Of a DNA stretch of 5,530 bases, positions 1 through 5,451 are shown piece after piece. The translations under genes and the position numbers were made by a program. This DNA comes from JACMIU01 sp043763605 (GTDB taxonomy: Bacteria; Armatimonadota; Armatimonadia; Armatimonadales; Armatimonadaceae). Numbering within the stretch: the first letter of the stretch is position 1; each line of letters starts with the position of its first letter. Location of the stretch: the NCBI GenBank assembly GCA_043763605.1, contig JAYULM010000008.1, positions 1 through 5,530 on the forward strand, written 5' to 3'. The notes below the pieces were generated by a model. That model did not search any database. It saw only the letters and a program-made list of their open reading frames with translations, and was not told where the DNA came from.

Positions 1-660
1 CCAGATCGCCCGGCGGCTGATCGATTCGCACGCGATACCGACTAAACGACTGATCAGACCGGCCCGGTGGGGGACGCGCCTGCCGATGGTCAGCGCGTCC
101 AAGTAGTAGTCCGCCGCCTCGCGTTGCTTTCCTTCTTCCCACACGACATTCCCGGCGAGGACAAGTACCCGCGCCATGTGGCGGAATTTTGCGTAGTACG
201 GAAACTCGTCGTTGATCGAGACAGCGCGGTTCTCTTCCCGGTACGGGATGGTAAGTGCTTTCCGGGTCGCGAGGATCGCCGAACGGTTCGCATCGACCAG
301 TTTTCGCTTTCCCGCCAGCGTCCATTTCTTCTTCGGCGACACGGAGATGGCGTCCCCGACATCGTCTTTATGCACCGGTTTGTCGGTGGCGGCTTTCAGA
401 AGCGGGAAGCCGTTTTGCGTGGGCGGCGGGACGCGGACCGGGGCGACGATACGCGGCGTGGTCATCAGCGCGGCGATGTAGATGGCGAGGGTCGCCACGA
501 ATACCGCCGCGAAAATCCCCCCGACGAGGCGAAACTCCTTGCCCGCTTTCGCGGACGCCAACGGGCGCTTTGGCGGCGCGGGCGCAGGACTGGCGGCATC
601 GGCGGGAGACGCGGGGGGCGGTTTCGACCAACTGTTCTGAGAGGGCGGGGATTGGCTCAT
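1..660 (-). CDS. Membrane-anchored protein of unknown function, N-terminal 220 residues (C-terminus beyond window)
   Basis: I do not recognise a named family. The reading frame opens with ATG at 660-658 and stays open to the window edge, so the C-terminus is missing. A GGAG ribosome binding site at 670-667 lies six bases upstream. Residues 1-40 are rich in Pro, Ser and Ala and look disordered. Residues 44-66 form one hydrophobic segment (FRLVGGIFAAVFVATLAIYI), preceded by basic residues (KR at 31-32, K39, K41). This suggests a single-pass protein with a short cytoplasmic N-terminus and the bulk outside. Residues 155-220 look helical, with the stretch EAADYYLDALTIGRRVPHRA followed by GLISRLVGIACESI. 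From memory this resembles tandem-helix proteins of unknown function in Armatimonadota and Planctomycetota; that link is unverified. The gene follows valS by 59 bases on the same strand and could be read through from it, or be separated by the palindrome between them. Confidence 0.75.
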   Translation of the reverse strand, partial: MSQSPPSQNSWSKPPPASPADAASPAPAPPKRPLASAKAGKEFRLVGGIFAAVFVATLAIYIAALMTTPRIVAPVRVPPPTQNGFPLLKAATDKPVHKDDVGDAISVSPKKKWTLAGKRKLVDANRSAILATRKALTIPYREENRAVSINDEFPYYAKFRHMARVLVLAGNVVWEEGKQREAADYYLDALTIGRRVPHRAGLISRLVGIACESISRRAIW

Positions 661-667
661 AGGATTC

Positions 668-700
668 TCCGGTACGGGCGTATTATACGCCCGTACCGGA
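668..700. repeat. 33-base near-perfect palindrome between valS and the downstream gene, touching its ribosome binding site
   Basis: Bases 668-683 are the reverse complement of 685-700, leaving one central base at 684. As RNA this gives a hairpin of about 15 G/C-rich base pairs with a three-base loop. On the minus strand it starts 19 bases past the valS stop codon, and its 3' arm ends at 668. The GGAG ribosome binding site of the next gene is at 670-667, so three of its four bases are inside the stem. There is no U-run after the stem in either direction (the minus strand continues GAATCCT), so it is not a canonical intrinsic terminator. Possible roles are an mRNA 3'-end stabiliser for valS, a translational damper on the downstream gene, or a protein-binding site. 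Confidence 0.8.
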
Positions 701-719
701 AGAGATGCCGGGGCTGTGG

Positions 720-3548
720 CTACCCGGCGATCTGCGCCAGACGTTCGGACAGTTTCGCCCGTTTCTCGTCCAATTCCTCCGCCTGCGCCCGTGCCTTATC
801 GACCACGGGTTGCGGCGACCGGGCGAGGAACTCCGGGTTTTCGAGACGCACAGTCAAGCCCGCCTTGTCCTTCTCGATCTTCGCCAGTTCCTTTTCGATG
901 CGCGTTCGCTCCTGCGCCAACTCTTCGGCGGAAACCTCAGGGCGCGGCAGTCGCACCGTGCCGTATTTCGTTGCCGACAGGTAGCCGTTCTCCGGTCCCT
1001 CGGCGAGCGTTATCGTTTCCACGCGGGCGAGCGAGCGCACCAGCGCGGCGTTGTCCGGGTCGGCGAGCAGGGCGCGGTTCGCCGCGTCGCCGAGCGCGAG
1101 GAACACCTCCCCGCCGGAGCCTTTGATGCCGTTCTCGGCGCGCAGGTTTCGGATCGCGCGAACCGTATCCTGTAGCACCGGGAAGTCCCGTTCGGCGTCC
1201 GGGTGATCCTGCGCCGCGTCCGGTTCCGGGAACGCCGCGAACATCAGAAACTCTTTCCCCGACGCGTCTTTCGCCCCCGGCACCGTCTGCCAGATCGCTT
1301 CGGTCAGGTACGGCATGATCGGATGGAGCAAGCGCAGACTACTTTCCAGCGTGTGCCAGAGAACCGCCTTCGCCGTTTCCGCGCCATCGCCCGCCAGACG
1401 CGGCTTTACGGCTTCTACGTACCAGTCGCAGAAATCGTCCCAGAAGAACTCGTAGAGGGCGCGGGCAGCGTCATCCAGATTGTACGTCGCCAGCGAATCG
1501 TTCACGATCTTCGTCGTGGCGTTCAGGCGCGACAGTATCCAGCGGTCGGCGAGGGTCGGACCCTCACCCCCCCCGCCCCCCTCTCCCTCCGAAGAGAGAG
1601 GGGGGAGAAGGCTAACCGGGGCGCGACGATCGCCGGGTTGCCCGACGCCCTCGGACTCCCCCCTCTCCCTTCGGAGGGAGAGGGGGGCGGGGGGGGTGAG
1701 GGTCCGAGGCACATACTCTCCCAGACTCATCAGCACGAACCGGCTCGCGTTCCAGATCTTGTTGGCGAAGTTGCGGGCGAGTTCCACCTGCTCCTGCTTG
1801 CCGTCCTTGATCGGCTTGATGCGCATGTCCTGACGCTGGCCGGCTTCGCGGGCGAGCGCGAAGCGTACCGCGTCCGCGCCGTACAGTTCGATCAGGTCCA
1901 CCGGGTCGATGCCGTTGCCCTTCGTCTTCGACATGCGGTGCCCTTTTTCATCCAGGATCGTCGCGTGGATGTACACATCGCTGTACGGTTTGGCGTCCAT
2001 GAACGCCTCGCCGGTCATGATCATCCGCGCCACCCAGAGGTACAGGATCTCCTGCGCGGTAAACAGGGCGTCAGTCGGATAGTAGTACGCCAGGTCGCGC
2101 TTCGCCTGCTCCGACTCGGCGGGCCAACCCAGCGTCGCGAAGGGCCACAACGCGGACGAGAACCAGGTGTCAAGCACGTCGTCCAACTGCGTCACATCCG
2201 GGGTACCCAGTTTTTGCCGCGCCTCGGATTCGGTGCGAGCCACCACATAGGACGCTTGCTCGTCCGGGTCGCTTTCCGCCGAACGCCAGAGCGGCATACG
2301 ATGCCCCCACCAGAGTTGGCGGGAGATGGGCCAGTCGCGCAGGTTTTCCATCCAGCGCAGGTACGTCTCCTTGTAGCGCGGCGGCACGAAGCGCACGTCG
2401 TCGTTGCGCACTACGTCGATGGCGCGATTCACCATCTCGGTGCCGGCCATTTTGCAGAACCACTGGCGCGACAGGAGCGGTTCCACCACGGTCTTGCAAC
2501 GGTCGCACCGCCCGACGCTTTTCGCATGGTCCTCCACGCGCACCAGATGTCCGATGGCTTCGAGGTCGGCGAGCACCTTCTTCCGGGCGGCGAATCGGTC
2601 CATCCCCACATACTCCGCGCCAGACTCCGCCGTCATGTTGCCGTCCTCGCCGATCACCACGATCTGCTCCAGGTTATGACGAAGCCCGCACTCGAAGTCG
2701 TTCGGGTCGTGCGCCGGAGTCACCTTTACCGCGCCGGTGCCGAACTCTTTTTGCGCGAAATCGTCGGCGATCAGCGGAATGTCGCGCCCCACGAGCGGGA
2801 GCCGCAGGAGTTTCCCGAGTTGCGCCGTGTACCGCTCGTCGTCAGGGTTTACCGCCACCGCCGAGTCGCCGAGCATGGTTTCCGGGCGCGTCGTCGCCAC
2901 CGTCACGCTCCCGCTCCCGTCCGCGAAATCGTAGCGGATATGGTACAGGAAACTTTTCTCGTCCACGTGATCCACTTCGATGTCGGAGATCGCGCTCCGG
3001 TGGAACGGGCACCAGTTCACGATGCGCCGTCCGAGGTAGATATAGCCGGTCTCGTACAGCCGCGCGAACACGGTCATAATGCCGTCCACGTACGATTCGT
3101 CGAGCGTGTAGCGGGTCCGTTCCCAGTCGTAGGCGCACCCGAGACGGCGCAGTTGTCCTAAAATAATGCCACCGTACTCGTCTGCCCACTCGTTCACGCG
3201 CGCCTCGAACTTCTCTCGCCCCAGGTCTTGCCGCGTCAGTTTGTCTTTCGCGATCTGCTTTTCCACCACGCTCTGCGTCGAAATCCCGCCGTGGTCGGTC
3301 CCCGGCAGGATCAGCGTGTTGTAGCCGAGCATCCGCTTCCAGCGACCGAGCGTGTCCATGATCGTGTGGTTCAGCGCGTGCCCTAAGTGAAGTGCGCCGG
3401 TGATGTTCGGCGGCGGGATCGTCACACAGTACCGCTTCGGGTTATCGTCGGCAGTCGCGCGAAAGCAGTGCGCCGCTTCCCAACGGGCATAAATATCCGC
3501 CTCGGTCCCTTGCGGTTCGTATCGTGTCGGTAGTTCGGTCGTAGTCAT
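720..3548 (-). CDS. valS: Valyl-tRNA synthetase carrying an in-frame repeat insertion
   Basis: This cytoplasmic class Ia enzyme joins valine to tRNA-Val using ATP and edits mischarged threonine. It has 942 residues. The start is ATG at 3548-3546, with AAGGA eight bases upstream; the frame is open further upstream but overlaps the preceding gene and shows no ValS similarity. Visible landmarks are PPPNITGALHLGH at 45-57 (HIGH motif), TTRPETMLGD at 219-228 and GTGAVKVTPAHDPND at 270-284 (CP1 editing domain), a CDRC pair at 348-351, a DVLDTWFSSALWPF segment, and HRMSKTKGN at 537-545 (KMSKS loop, here RMSKT). The anticodon-binding domain begins near ADRWILSRL at about 667. The C-terminal arm, about 873-942, is a charged coiled coil as in other ValS proteins. 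Oddities: residues about 615-664 come from a palindromic repeat, without which the length is about 892, normal for the family. GTDHGG replaces the usual GTDHAG. The gene lies 20 bases downstream of the NTF2-like gene and is controlled by the same valine T-box. Confidence 0.97.
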   Translation of the reverse strand: MTTTELPTRYEPQGTEADIYARWEAAHCFRATADDNPKRYCVTIPPPNITGALHLGHALNHTIMDTLGRWKRMLGYNTLILPGTDHGGISTQSVVEKQIAKDKLTRQDLGREKFEARVNEWADEYGGIILGQLRRLGCAYDWERTRYTLDESYVDGIMTVFARLYETGYIYLGRRIVNWCPFHRSAISDIEVDHVDEKSFLYHIRYDFADGSGSVTVATTRPETMLGDSAVAVNPDDERYTAQLGKLLRLPLVGRDIPLIADDFAQKEFGTGAVKVTPAHDPNDFECGLRHNLEQIVVIGEDGNMTAESGAEYVGMDRFAARKKVLADLEAIGHLVRVEDHAKSVGRCDRCKTVVEPLLSRQWFCKMAGTEMVNRAIDVVRNDDVRFVPPRYKETYLRWMENLRDWPISRQLWWGHRMPLWRSAESDPDEQASYVVARTESEARQKLGTPDVTQLDDVLDTWFSSALWPFATLGWPAESEQAKRDLAYYYPTDALFTAQEILYLWVARMIMTGEAFMDAKPYSDVYIHATILDEKGHRMSKTKGNGIDPVDLIELYGADAVRFALAREAGQRQDMRIKPIKDGKQEQVELARNFANKIWNASRFVLMSLGEYVPRTLTPPAPLSLRRERGESEGVGQPGDRRAPVSLLPPLSSEGEGGGGGEGPTLADRWILSRLNATTKIVNDSLATYNLDDAARALYEFFWDDFCDWYVEAVKPRLAGDGAETAKAVLWHTLESSLRLLHPIMPYLTEAIWQTVPGAKDASGKEFLMFAAFPEPDAAQDHPDAERDFPVLQDTVRAIRNLRAENGIKGSGGEVFLALGDAANRALLADPDNAALVRSLARVETITLAEGPENGYLSATKYGTVRLPRPEVSAEELAQERTRIEKELAKIEKDKAGLTVRLENPEFLARSPQPVVDKARAQAEELDEKRAKLSERLAQIAG
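1556..1707. repeat. 152-base palindromic element inserted in frame in valS (52-base inverted arms, MITE/REP-doublet-like)
   Basis: Arms 1556-1607 and 1656-1707 are reverse complements over 52 bases with one mismatch (1595 against 1668). They flank a 48-base spacer. Each arm also contains its own smaller hairpin, C-rich then G-rich (CCCCCCTCTCCCTCCGAAG followed by AGAGAGGGGGG), so the element is a palindrome built of palindromes. Eight-C and six-C tracts separated by one G sit near each outer end. Read through on the valS strand it encodes residues about 615-664, entering as TLTPPAPLSLRRERGE and leaving as PPLSSEGEGGGGGEGPT. The opposite strand is also open and gives almost the same peptides. 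From memory, peptides of the LTPPAPLSLRRERG type mark dispersed repeats in several GC-rich genomes, so this is probably one copy of a multicopy family. No transposase is encoded, and I could not define a target-site duplication with confidence. Confidence 0.92.
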
Positions 3549-3568
3549 CCTGATTTTCCTTGCCGCAG

Positions 3569-3958
3569 TTAAATGCGGTCGTATTGTCCCGATGCCTCGC
3601 ACACCAATCCGGCGGCGTCGAAGCGAAAATGTTCGATAGCGGTGCGCCCGCCGACCGATTCGTACAGAACGGCGATGGTGTCCGCGCCGCAAAACACGGT
3701 GTGCAGAACGAATCGCAGGTCCGGGTATCGCGCTAAAGCGGCTTTCCAGTACACGCCGACAGCGGGTTTTCCGCGCAGTCGTCCGCTCGGCTCCCCGGCG
3801 ATGCCCGGGATGAGCGGCGACGCCATCGCGAAATCGTCGGCGTAGTGGCTCAAAATCCGCTCCATATCGTGCGCGTTCCACGCCGCGACCCATTCGTCCG
3901 CGAAAGATCGGGCGAACTCCGGCGTCACGAGCGGAAACGTCGCGGGTGTTTTTTCCAT
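3569..3958 (-). CDS. NTF2/SnoaL-like small protein, first gene of the valine T-box operon
   Basis: This is a 129-residue protein matching the usual length of a one-domain NTF2-like (SnoaL-type) fold, a cone-shaped alpha+beta barrel with an internal pocket. The start is ATG at 3958-3956, with AAAGGA about nine bases upstream; earlier in-frame starts fall inside the riboswitch and are rejected. Typical family features are the helix FADEWVAAWNAHDMERIL (19-36), the HYADDFAMASPL segment (38-49), LRGKPAVGVYWKAAL (61-75), then PDLRFVLHTVFCGADTIAVL and a last strand pair around AIEHFRFDAAGLVCEA. The W-N-A-H-D then Y-A-D-D-F pattern is common to the 'nuclear transport factor 2 family' of bacterial proteins. 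Members include enzymes, binding proteins and many of unknown role, and no substrate can be read from this sequence. The gene ends 20 bases before the valS start and must share its transcript, so its expression should rise when tRNA-Val is uncharged. Why it is there is unknown. Confidence 0.88.
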   Translation of the reverse strand: MEKTPATFPLVTPEFARSFADEWVAAWNAHDMERILSHYADDFAMASPLIPGIAGEPSGRLRGKPAVGVYWKAALARYPDLRFVLHTVFCGADTIAVLYESVGGRTAIEHFRFDAAGLVCEASGQYDRI

Positions 3959-4000
3959 ACGGTCGGTTCCTTTCGCTGACCGAACGGTCGAACCGGGGAC

Positions 4001-4084
4001 AAACAAAAAGCCCCGCGTCCGTTCGGAGTCGTTACAGTCGGAAACTTCCGTTTCCGCGATTCGACATCCGAGGACGCAGGGCTT
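4001..4084 (-). terminator. Intrinsic terminator of the T-box leader
   Basis: AAGCCCTGCGTCC (4084-4072) pairs with GGACGCGGGGCTT (4020-4008) over 13 positions, with a single G-U. A second helix, TCGGA (4071-4067) with TCCGA (4027-4023), follows after a two-base bulge. The inside is closed by a hairpin CGGAAAC-GGAA-GTTTCCG (4056-4039) with a GNRA-type loop. The 3' side runs into TTTTTGTTT (4009-4001). The 5' arm overlaps the antiterminator 3' strand, so this forms when tRNA-Val is charged and stops transcription about 40 bases before the NTF2-like start codon. The apical region is larger than in most terminators. Confidence 0.9.
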
Positions 4085-4131
4085 CGTCAGCGATTCGCTC
4101 GCCAAAAAATCCTCGCGCGGTACCACCCCGG
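4068..4131 (-). promoter_or_regulatory. T-box antiterminator with an expanded apical part
   Basis: Helix A1 pairs CCGGGG (4131-4126) with CCTCGG (4073-4068), six pairs with one G-U. The seven-base bulge UGGUACC occupies 4125-4119. Helix A2 pairs GCGC (4118-4115) with GCGT (4077-4074), the same A2 sequence as in the classic model antiterminator. The A2 strands are joined by 37 bases (4114-4078) instead of a short loop. This linker carries a T6 tract (4109-4104), a small hairpin AGCG-AAT-CGCT (4099-4089), and the AAGCCCT segment used only in the terminator. The 3' strand GCGTCCTCGG (4077-4068) is also part of the terminator 5' arm, so the two structures exclude each other. Confidence 0.88.
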
Positions 4132-4241
4132 TTCGGGTGAAAACAGCCGTCGGTCGCTGTTGCCAGCGAACACCGTTCGTCTTCCCCGCACTCGTTGACA
4201 CGCCATATATTTTAGAACGGGACGTAAACCGTTCGGCTCCG

Positions 4242-4332
4242 GGGGTGACCTTCAACGAGGCTTTTTCCATGCGACGGCTCTCAGCCGGTGACCGTCGCTC
4301 TCTGTCGGCGTTTGCCTCGCCTACTCTTCCCC
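4242..4332 (-). promoter_or_regulatory. T-box Stem I with GUC (Val) specifier
   Basis: The basal helix pairs GGGG (4332-4329) with CCCC (4245-4242). The internal loop then has AAGAGTAG (4328-4321) on the 5' side and TGAAG-GUC-A (4254-4246) on the 3' side. The codon GUC is at 4249-4247 and is followed by the conserved purine A at 4246. Above the loop, GCGAGGC (4320-4314) pairs with GCCTCGT (4261-4255) over seven positions, the last a G-U. The distal arm is a GCGACGG/CCGTCGC helix (4298-4292 with 4277-4271) closing a 14-base loop that contains GGCTGAGAG. This is the part expected to dock on the tRNA elbow. GUC predicts decoding by tRNA-Val with anticodon GAC. Confidence 0.85.
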
Positions 4333-4362
4333 ATCAACGCCGTATAAAATGCCTCGATTGGT

Positions 4363-4379
4363 CCGGGTAGTTTACCCGG
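4363..4379. repeat. 17-base palindrome overlapping the -10 box
   Basis: CCGGGTA and TACCCGG flank the three bases GTT in the sequence CCGGGTAGTTTACCCGG. The palindrome covers the predicted -10 hexamer and ends one base before the predicted start site. It could be an operator, or the end of a small hairpin from an earlier transcript. No U-run follows it on either strand, so a terminator role is not supported. Confidence 0.6.
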
Positions 4380-4397
4380 CTTGCACGGCGGCGTCAA
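4369..4397 (-). promoter_or_regulatory. Predicted sigma70-type promoter of the T-box operon
   Basis: On the minus strand TTGACG (4397-4392) is followed after exactly 17 bases by TAAACT (4374-4369). Transcription would start near 4362, about 30 bases before Stem I, which is the spacing expected for a T-box leader. The -10 box sits inside the short palindrome at 4363-4379. Confidence 0.7.
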
Positions 4398-4587
4398 GGG
4401 GATGCGATGCGGTCGGACGTTAAATCCGTGAACCCCTACGGCGTGCGCGTTCCGTAGGGCGTCACCCTGTACAGGCAAATCACCGCCGATACGAACCCCA
4501 ACGTGCTCGGCCAGTTCCTCTTCACTACCCCACAATTATACGAACGCTAACAAGGAGGGAAACTTCTTCCCGTCTTGCTGTGTAAAC
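4398..4587. other. Intergenic stretch between the DUF6602-like gene and the T-box promoter, possibly with a decayed ORF
   Basis: I find no convincing gene here. It holds the hairpin at 4434-4459, a TATAAT on the minus strand at 4540-4535 without a good -35 box, and a small inverted repeat GGGAA/TTCCC (4557-4571) just past the DUF6602-like stop. A plus-strand frame ending in TAA at 4548-4550 gives protein-like text (ATG at 4407, then VNPYGVRVP, a TAG at 4455, then GVTLYRQITADTNPNVLGQF and a short tail). An ATG-free minus frame is also open across part of it. One interrupted frame of about 48 codons could be the remnant of a gene end; I cannot name a family. Confidence 0.35.
4434..4459. repeat. 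8-bp hairpin in the intergenic stretch
   Basis: CCCTACGG (4434-4441) and CCGTAGGG (4452-4459) are exact reverse complements around a 10-base loop CGTGCGCGTT. No U-run follows on either strand. On the minus strand it lies about 37 bases upstream of the -35 box of the T-box promoter. It could be a Rho-type or weak terminator for the DUF6602-like transcript, or a binding site. Confidence 0.5.
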
Positions 4588-5451
4588 CTATCTAGTAAAA
4601 GACATGCCGAAGGTGTGTTGTCGTGGCTTGTCAATTCTGACTTCTTCGCCTTCAAGCCGCGCCAGAAAATCTATCAAAAAGCCAGCAAAACTATTATATG
4701 ACCATAACATATGGACGTTTTTAATCGGAGGTGCGTAAAATCTATCAAAATTCCAAACATCGTCAAACATTACCGCCGTTACACCTTCCATGTATCTTGA
4801 AATGATTATTCCACCTTCATGCCTTCCAGATTGGTCAATCTCATGTACTAATGGCATATCAGCATTTGTCTCCTCATTGGTAGGTAATGATCGAAAATAC
4901 GCAGATACATTTGGGTCTATACCTTCCGCACGAAGGACGATTCCACCAAAATAACCTGGCACACCTTCAATGAAAAGACCCTCCGCGACTTTGCAAGATG
5001 CTTGATTATCTGTTCTTATCTCGTAAAACACGCTTCCAGAAACGAAATTCTTTGATAAAAATTCTTTGATAGTAACGAGTTCTTGAAGCTTAGCTGTAGC
5101 GTCTTTTATCGCTTCTTTCGTGAGAGATGATTTTACTTCAAGGACAGCGTGTACGTACTTTGCTGGAATCGCCCGTGTCCTACCCTGCTCGGAATTGTCG
5201 GAATTGTCATTTCCCCATAACACCGGTGCGTTCAAAACATCGTAGATAATTACATCGTAGTGGTATAGAAGATAATTCATGCTCCTTTTTTCGGGGATGA
5301 TAAACCCGGATGTAACTGCGTACTTTTTGGGCAAGAATTCTGCCAGCCATTTACGCAAACCAGCCTCAGCAACATTGCCGGGTTCCGTTCGCACAGGACG
5401 GTTAGTATTCTTCGCTTTCGAAGAATCATAATCGACTATAGTCTTCGGCAA
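4588..5451 (-). CDS. DUF6602-like protein with PD-(D/E)XK nuclease signature, probably acquired
   Basis: From TTG at 5451 the protein has 287 residues. The N-terminal half fits the DUF6602-type pattern, a predicted PD-(D/E)XK-like fold. It has a helix with Glu29 (GNVAEAGLRKWLAEFLP, 25-41), YAVTSGFIIPE (44-54), then YDVIIYD (65-71) with Asp66, followed by LNAPVLW, and later AVLEVKSSL (102-110) with Glu105 and Lys107. The E...D...ExK set is what a metal-dependent nuclease core needs. The C-terminal half (about 150-287) is less recognisable; no membrane segment is evident. Such proteins occur in accessory and defence-rich regions, but a defence role here is inference. Base composition is clearly AT-richer than valS, which suggests transfer. 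The start is doubtful: an in-frame stop lies about 27 bases upstream, the TTG has no near ribosome binding site, and AAAGGA is about 19 bases away. GTG at residue 20 is an alternative; ATG at residue 58 would remove Glu29. Confidence 0.72.
   Translation of the reverse strand: MPKTIVDYDSSKAKNTNRPVRTEPGNVAEAGLRKWLAEFLPKKYAVTSGFIIPEKRSMNYLLYHYDVIIYDVLNAPVLWGNDNSDNSEQGRTRAIPAKYVHAVLEVKSSLTKEAIKDATAKLQELVTIKEFLSKNFVSGSVFYEIRTDNQASCKVAEGLFIEGVPGYFGGIVLRAEGIDPNVSAYFRSLPTNEETNADMPLVHEIDQSGRHEGGIIISRYMEGVTAVMFDDVWNFDRFYAPPIKNVHMLWSYNSFAGFLIDFLARLEGEEVRIDKPRQHTFGMSFTR

Larger units (their letters stand above)
4001..4362 (-). promoter_or_regulatory. Valine-specific T-box riboswitch leader (transcription-attenuating)
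   Basis: A leader of about 360 bases reads uncharged tRNA-Val and controls the NTF2-like gene and valS. In order of transcription it shows Stem I (4332-4242) with the AGAGTAG element and a GUC valine codon in the specifier loop. Next comes a hairpin GAACGG/CCGTTC at 4234-4215, in the Stem II region. A Stem III-like hairpin follows, TCGCTG-GCAA-CAGCGA at 4169-4154, with a GNRA loop. The T-box consensus GGGGTGGTACCGCG is at 4129-4116, and a terminator with a U-run lies at 4084-4001. The bulge reads UGGU, which would pair with 5'-ACCA of a tRNA whose discriminator base is A, as in tRNA-Val. The order and the two mutually exclusive 3' structures are those of the canonical transcriptional T-box class (Rfam T-box family). 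The 5' boundary rests on the predicted promoter; Stem II/IIA-B detail was not resolved. Confidence 0.95.

Noticed and set aside
67..984. Open frame of 305 codons on the plus strand
   Set aside because: It lies antisense to the membrane protein gene and to the 3' end of valS, reads through the palindrome, and is Arg-rich with no family pattern.
1561..1705. C- and G-rich tracts as a CRISPR array, G-quadruplex gene regulator or terminator of valS
   Set aside because: There is only one inverted pair and no spaced direct repeats, and it lies inside the coding frame with no U-run. G-quadruplex formation is conceivable but secondary to the palindrome explanation.
1203..3161. Long open frame of 652 codons on the plus strand
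   Set aside because: It is antisense to valS, runs in register with its codons, and shows Arg/His-rich text without any domain. It is a GC-driven shadow.
3549..3893. N-terminal extension of valS upstream of 3548
   Set aside because: It overlaps the NTF2-like gene in another frame, has no ValS similarity, and the ATG at 3548 has a good ribosome binding site just before MTTTELPTRYEPQ.
3959..4270. N-terminal extension of the NTF2-like gene
   Set aside because: It would translate the T-box, antiterminator and terminator. The ATG at 3958 has its own ribosome binding site and gives the normal family length.
4281..4535. 84-codon minus-strand frame as a gene
   Set aside because: It runs through the promoter and T-box Stem I, lacks a ribosome binding site at its start, and shows no recognisable domain.
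4552..4559. Perfect Shine-Dalgarno-like AAGGAGGG on the plus strand
   Set aside because: No usable start codon with an open frame follows within a suitable distance, so it is probably chance.
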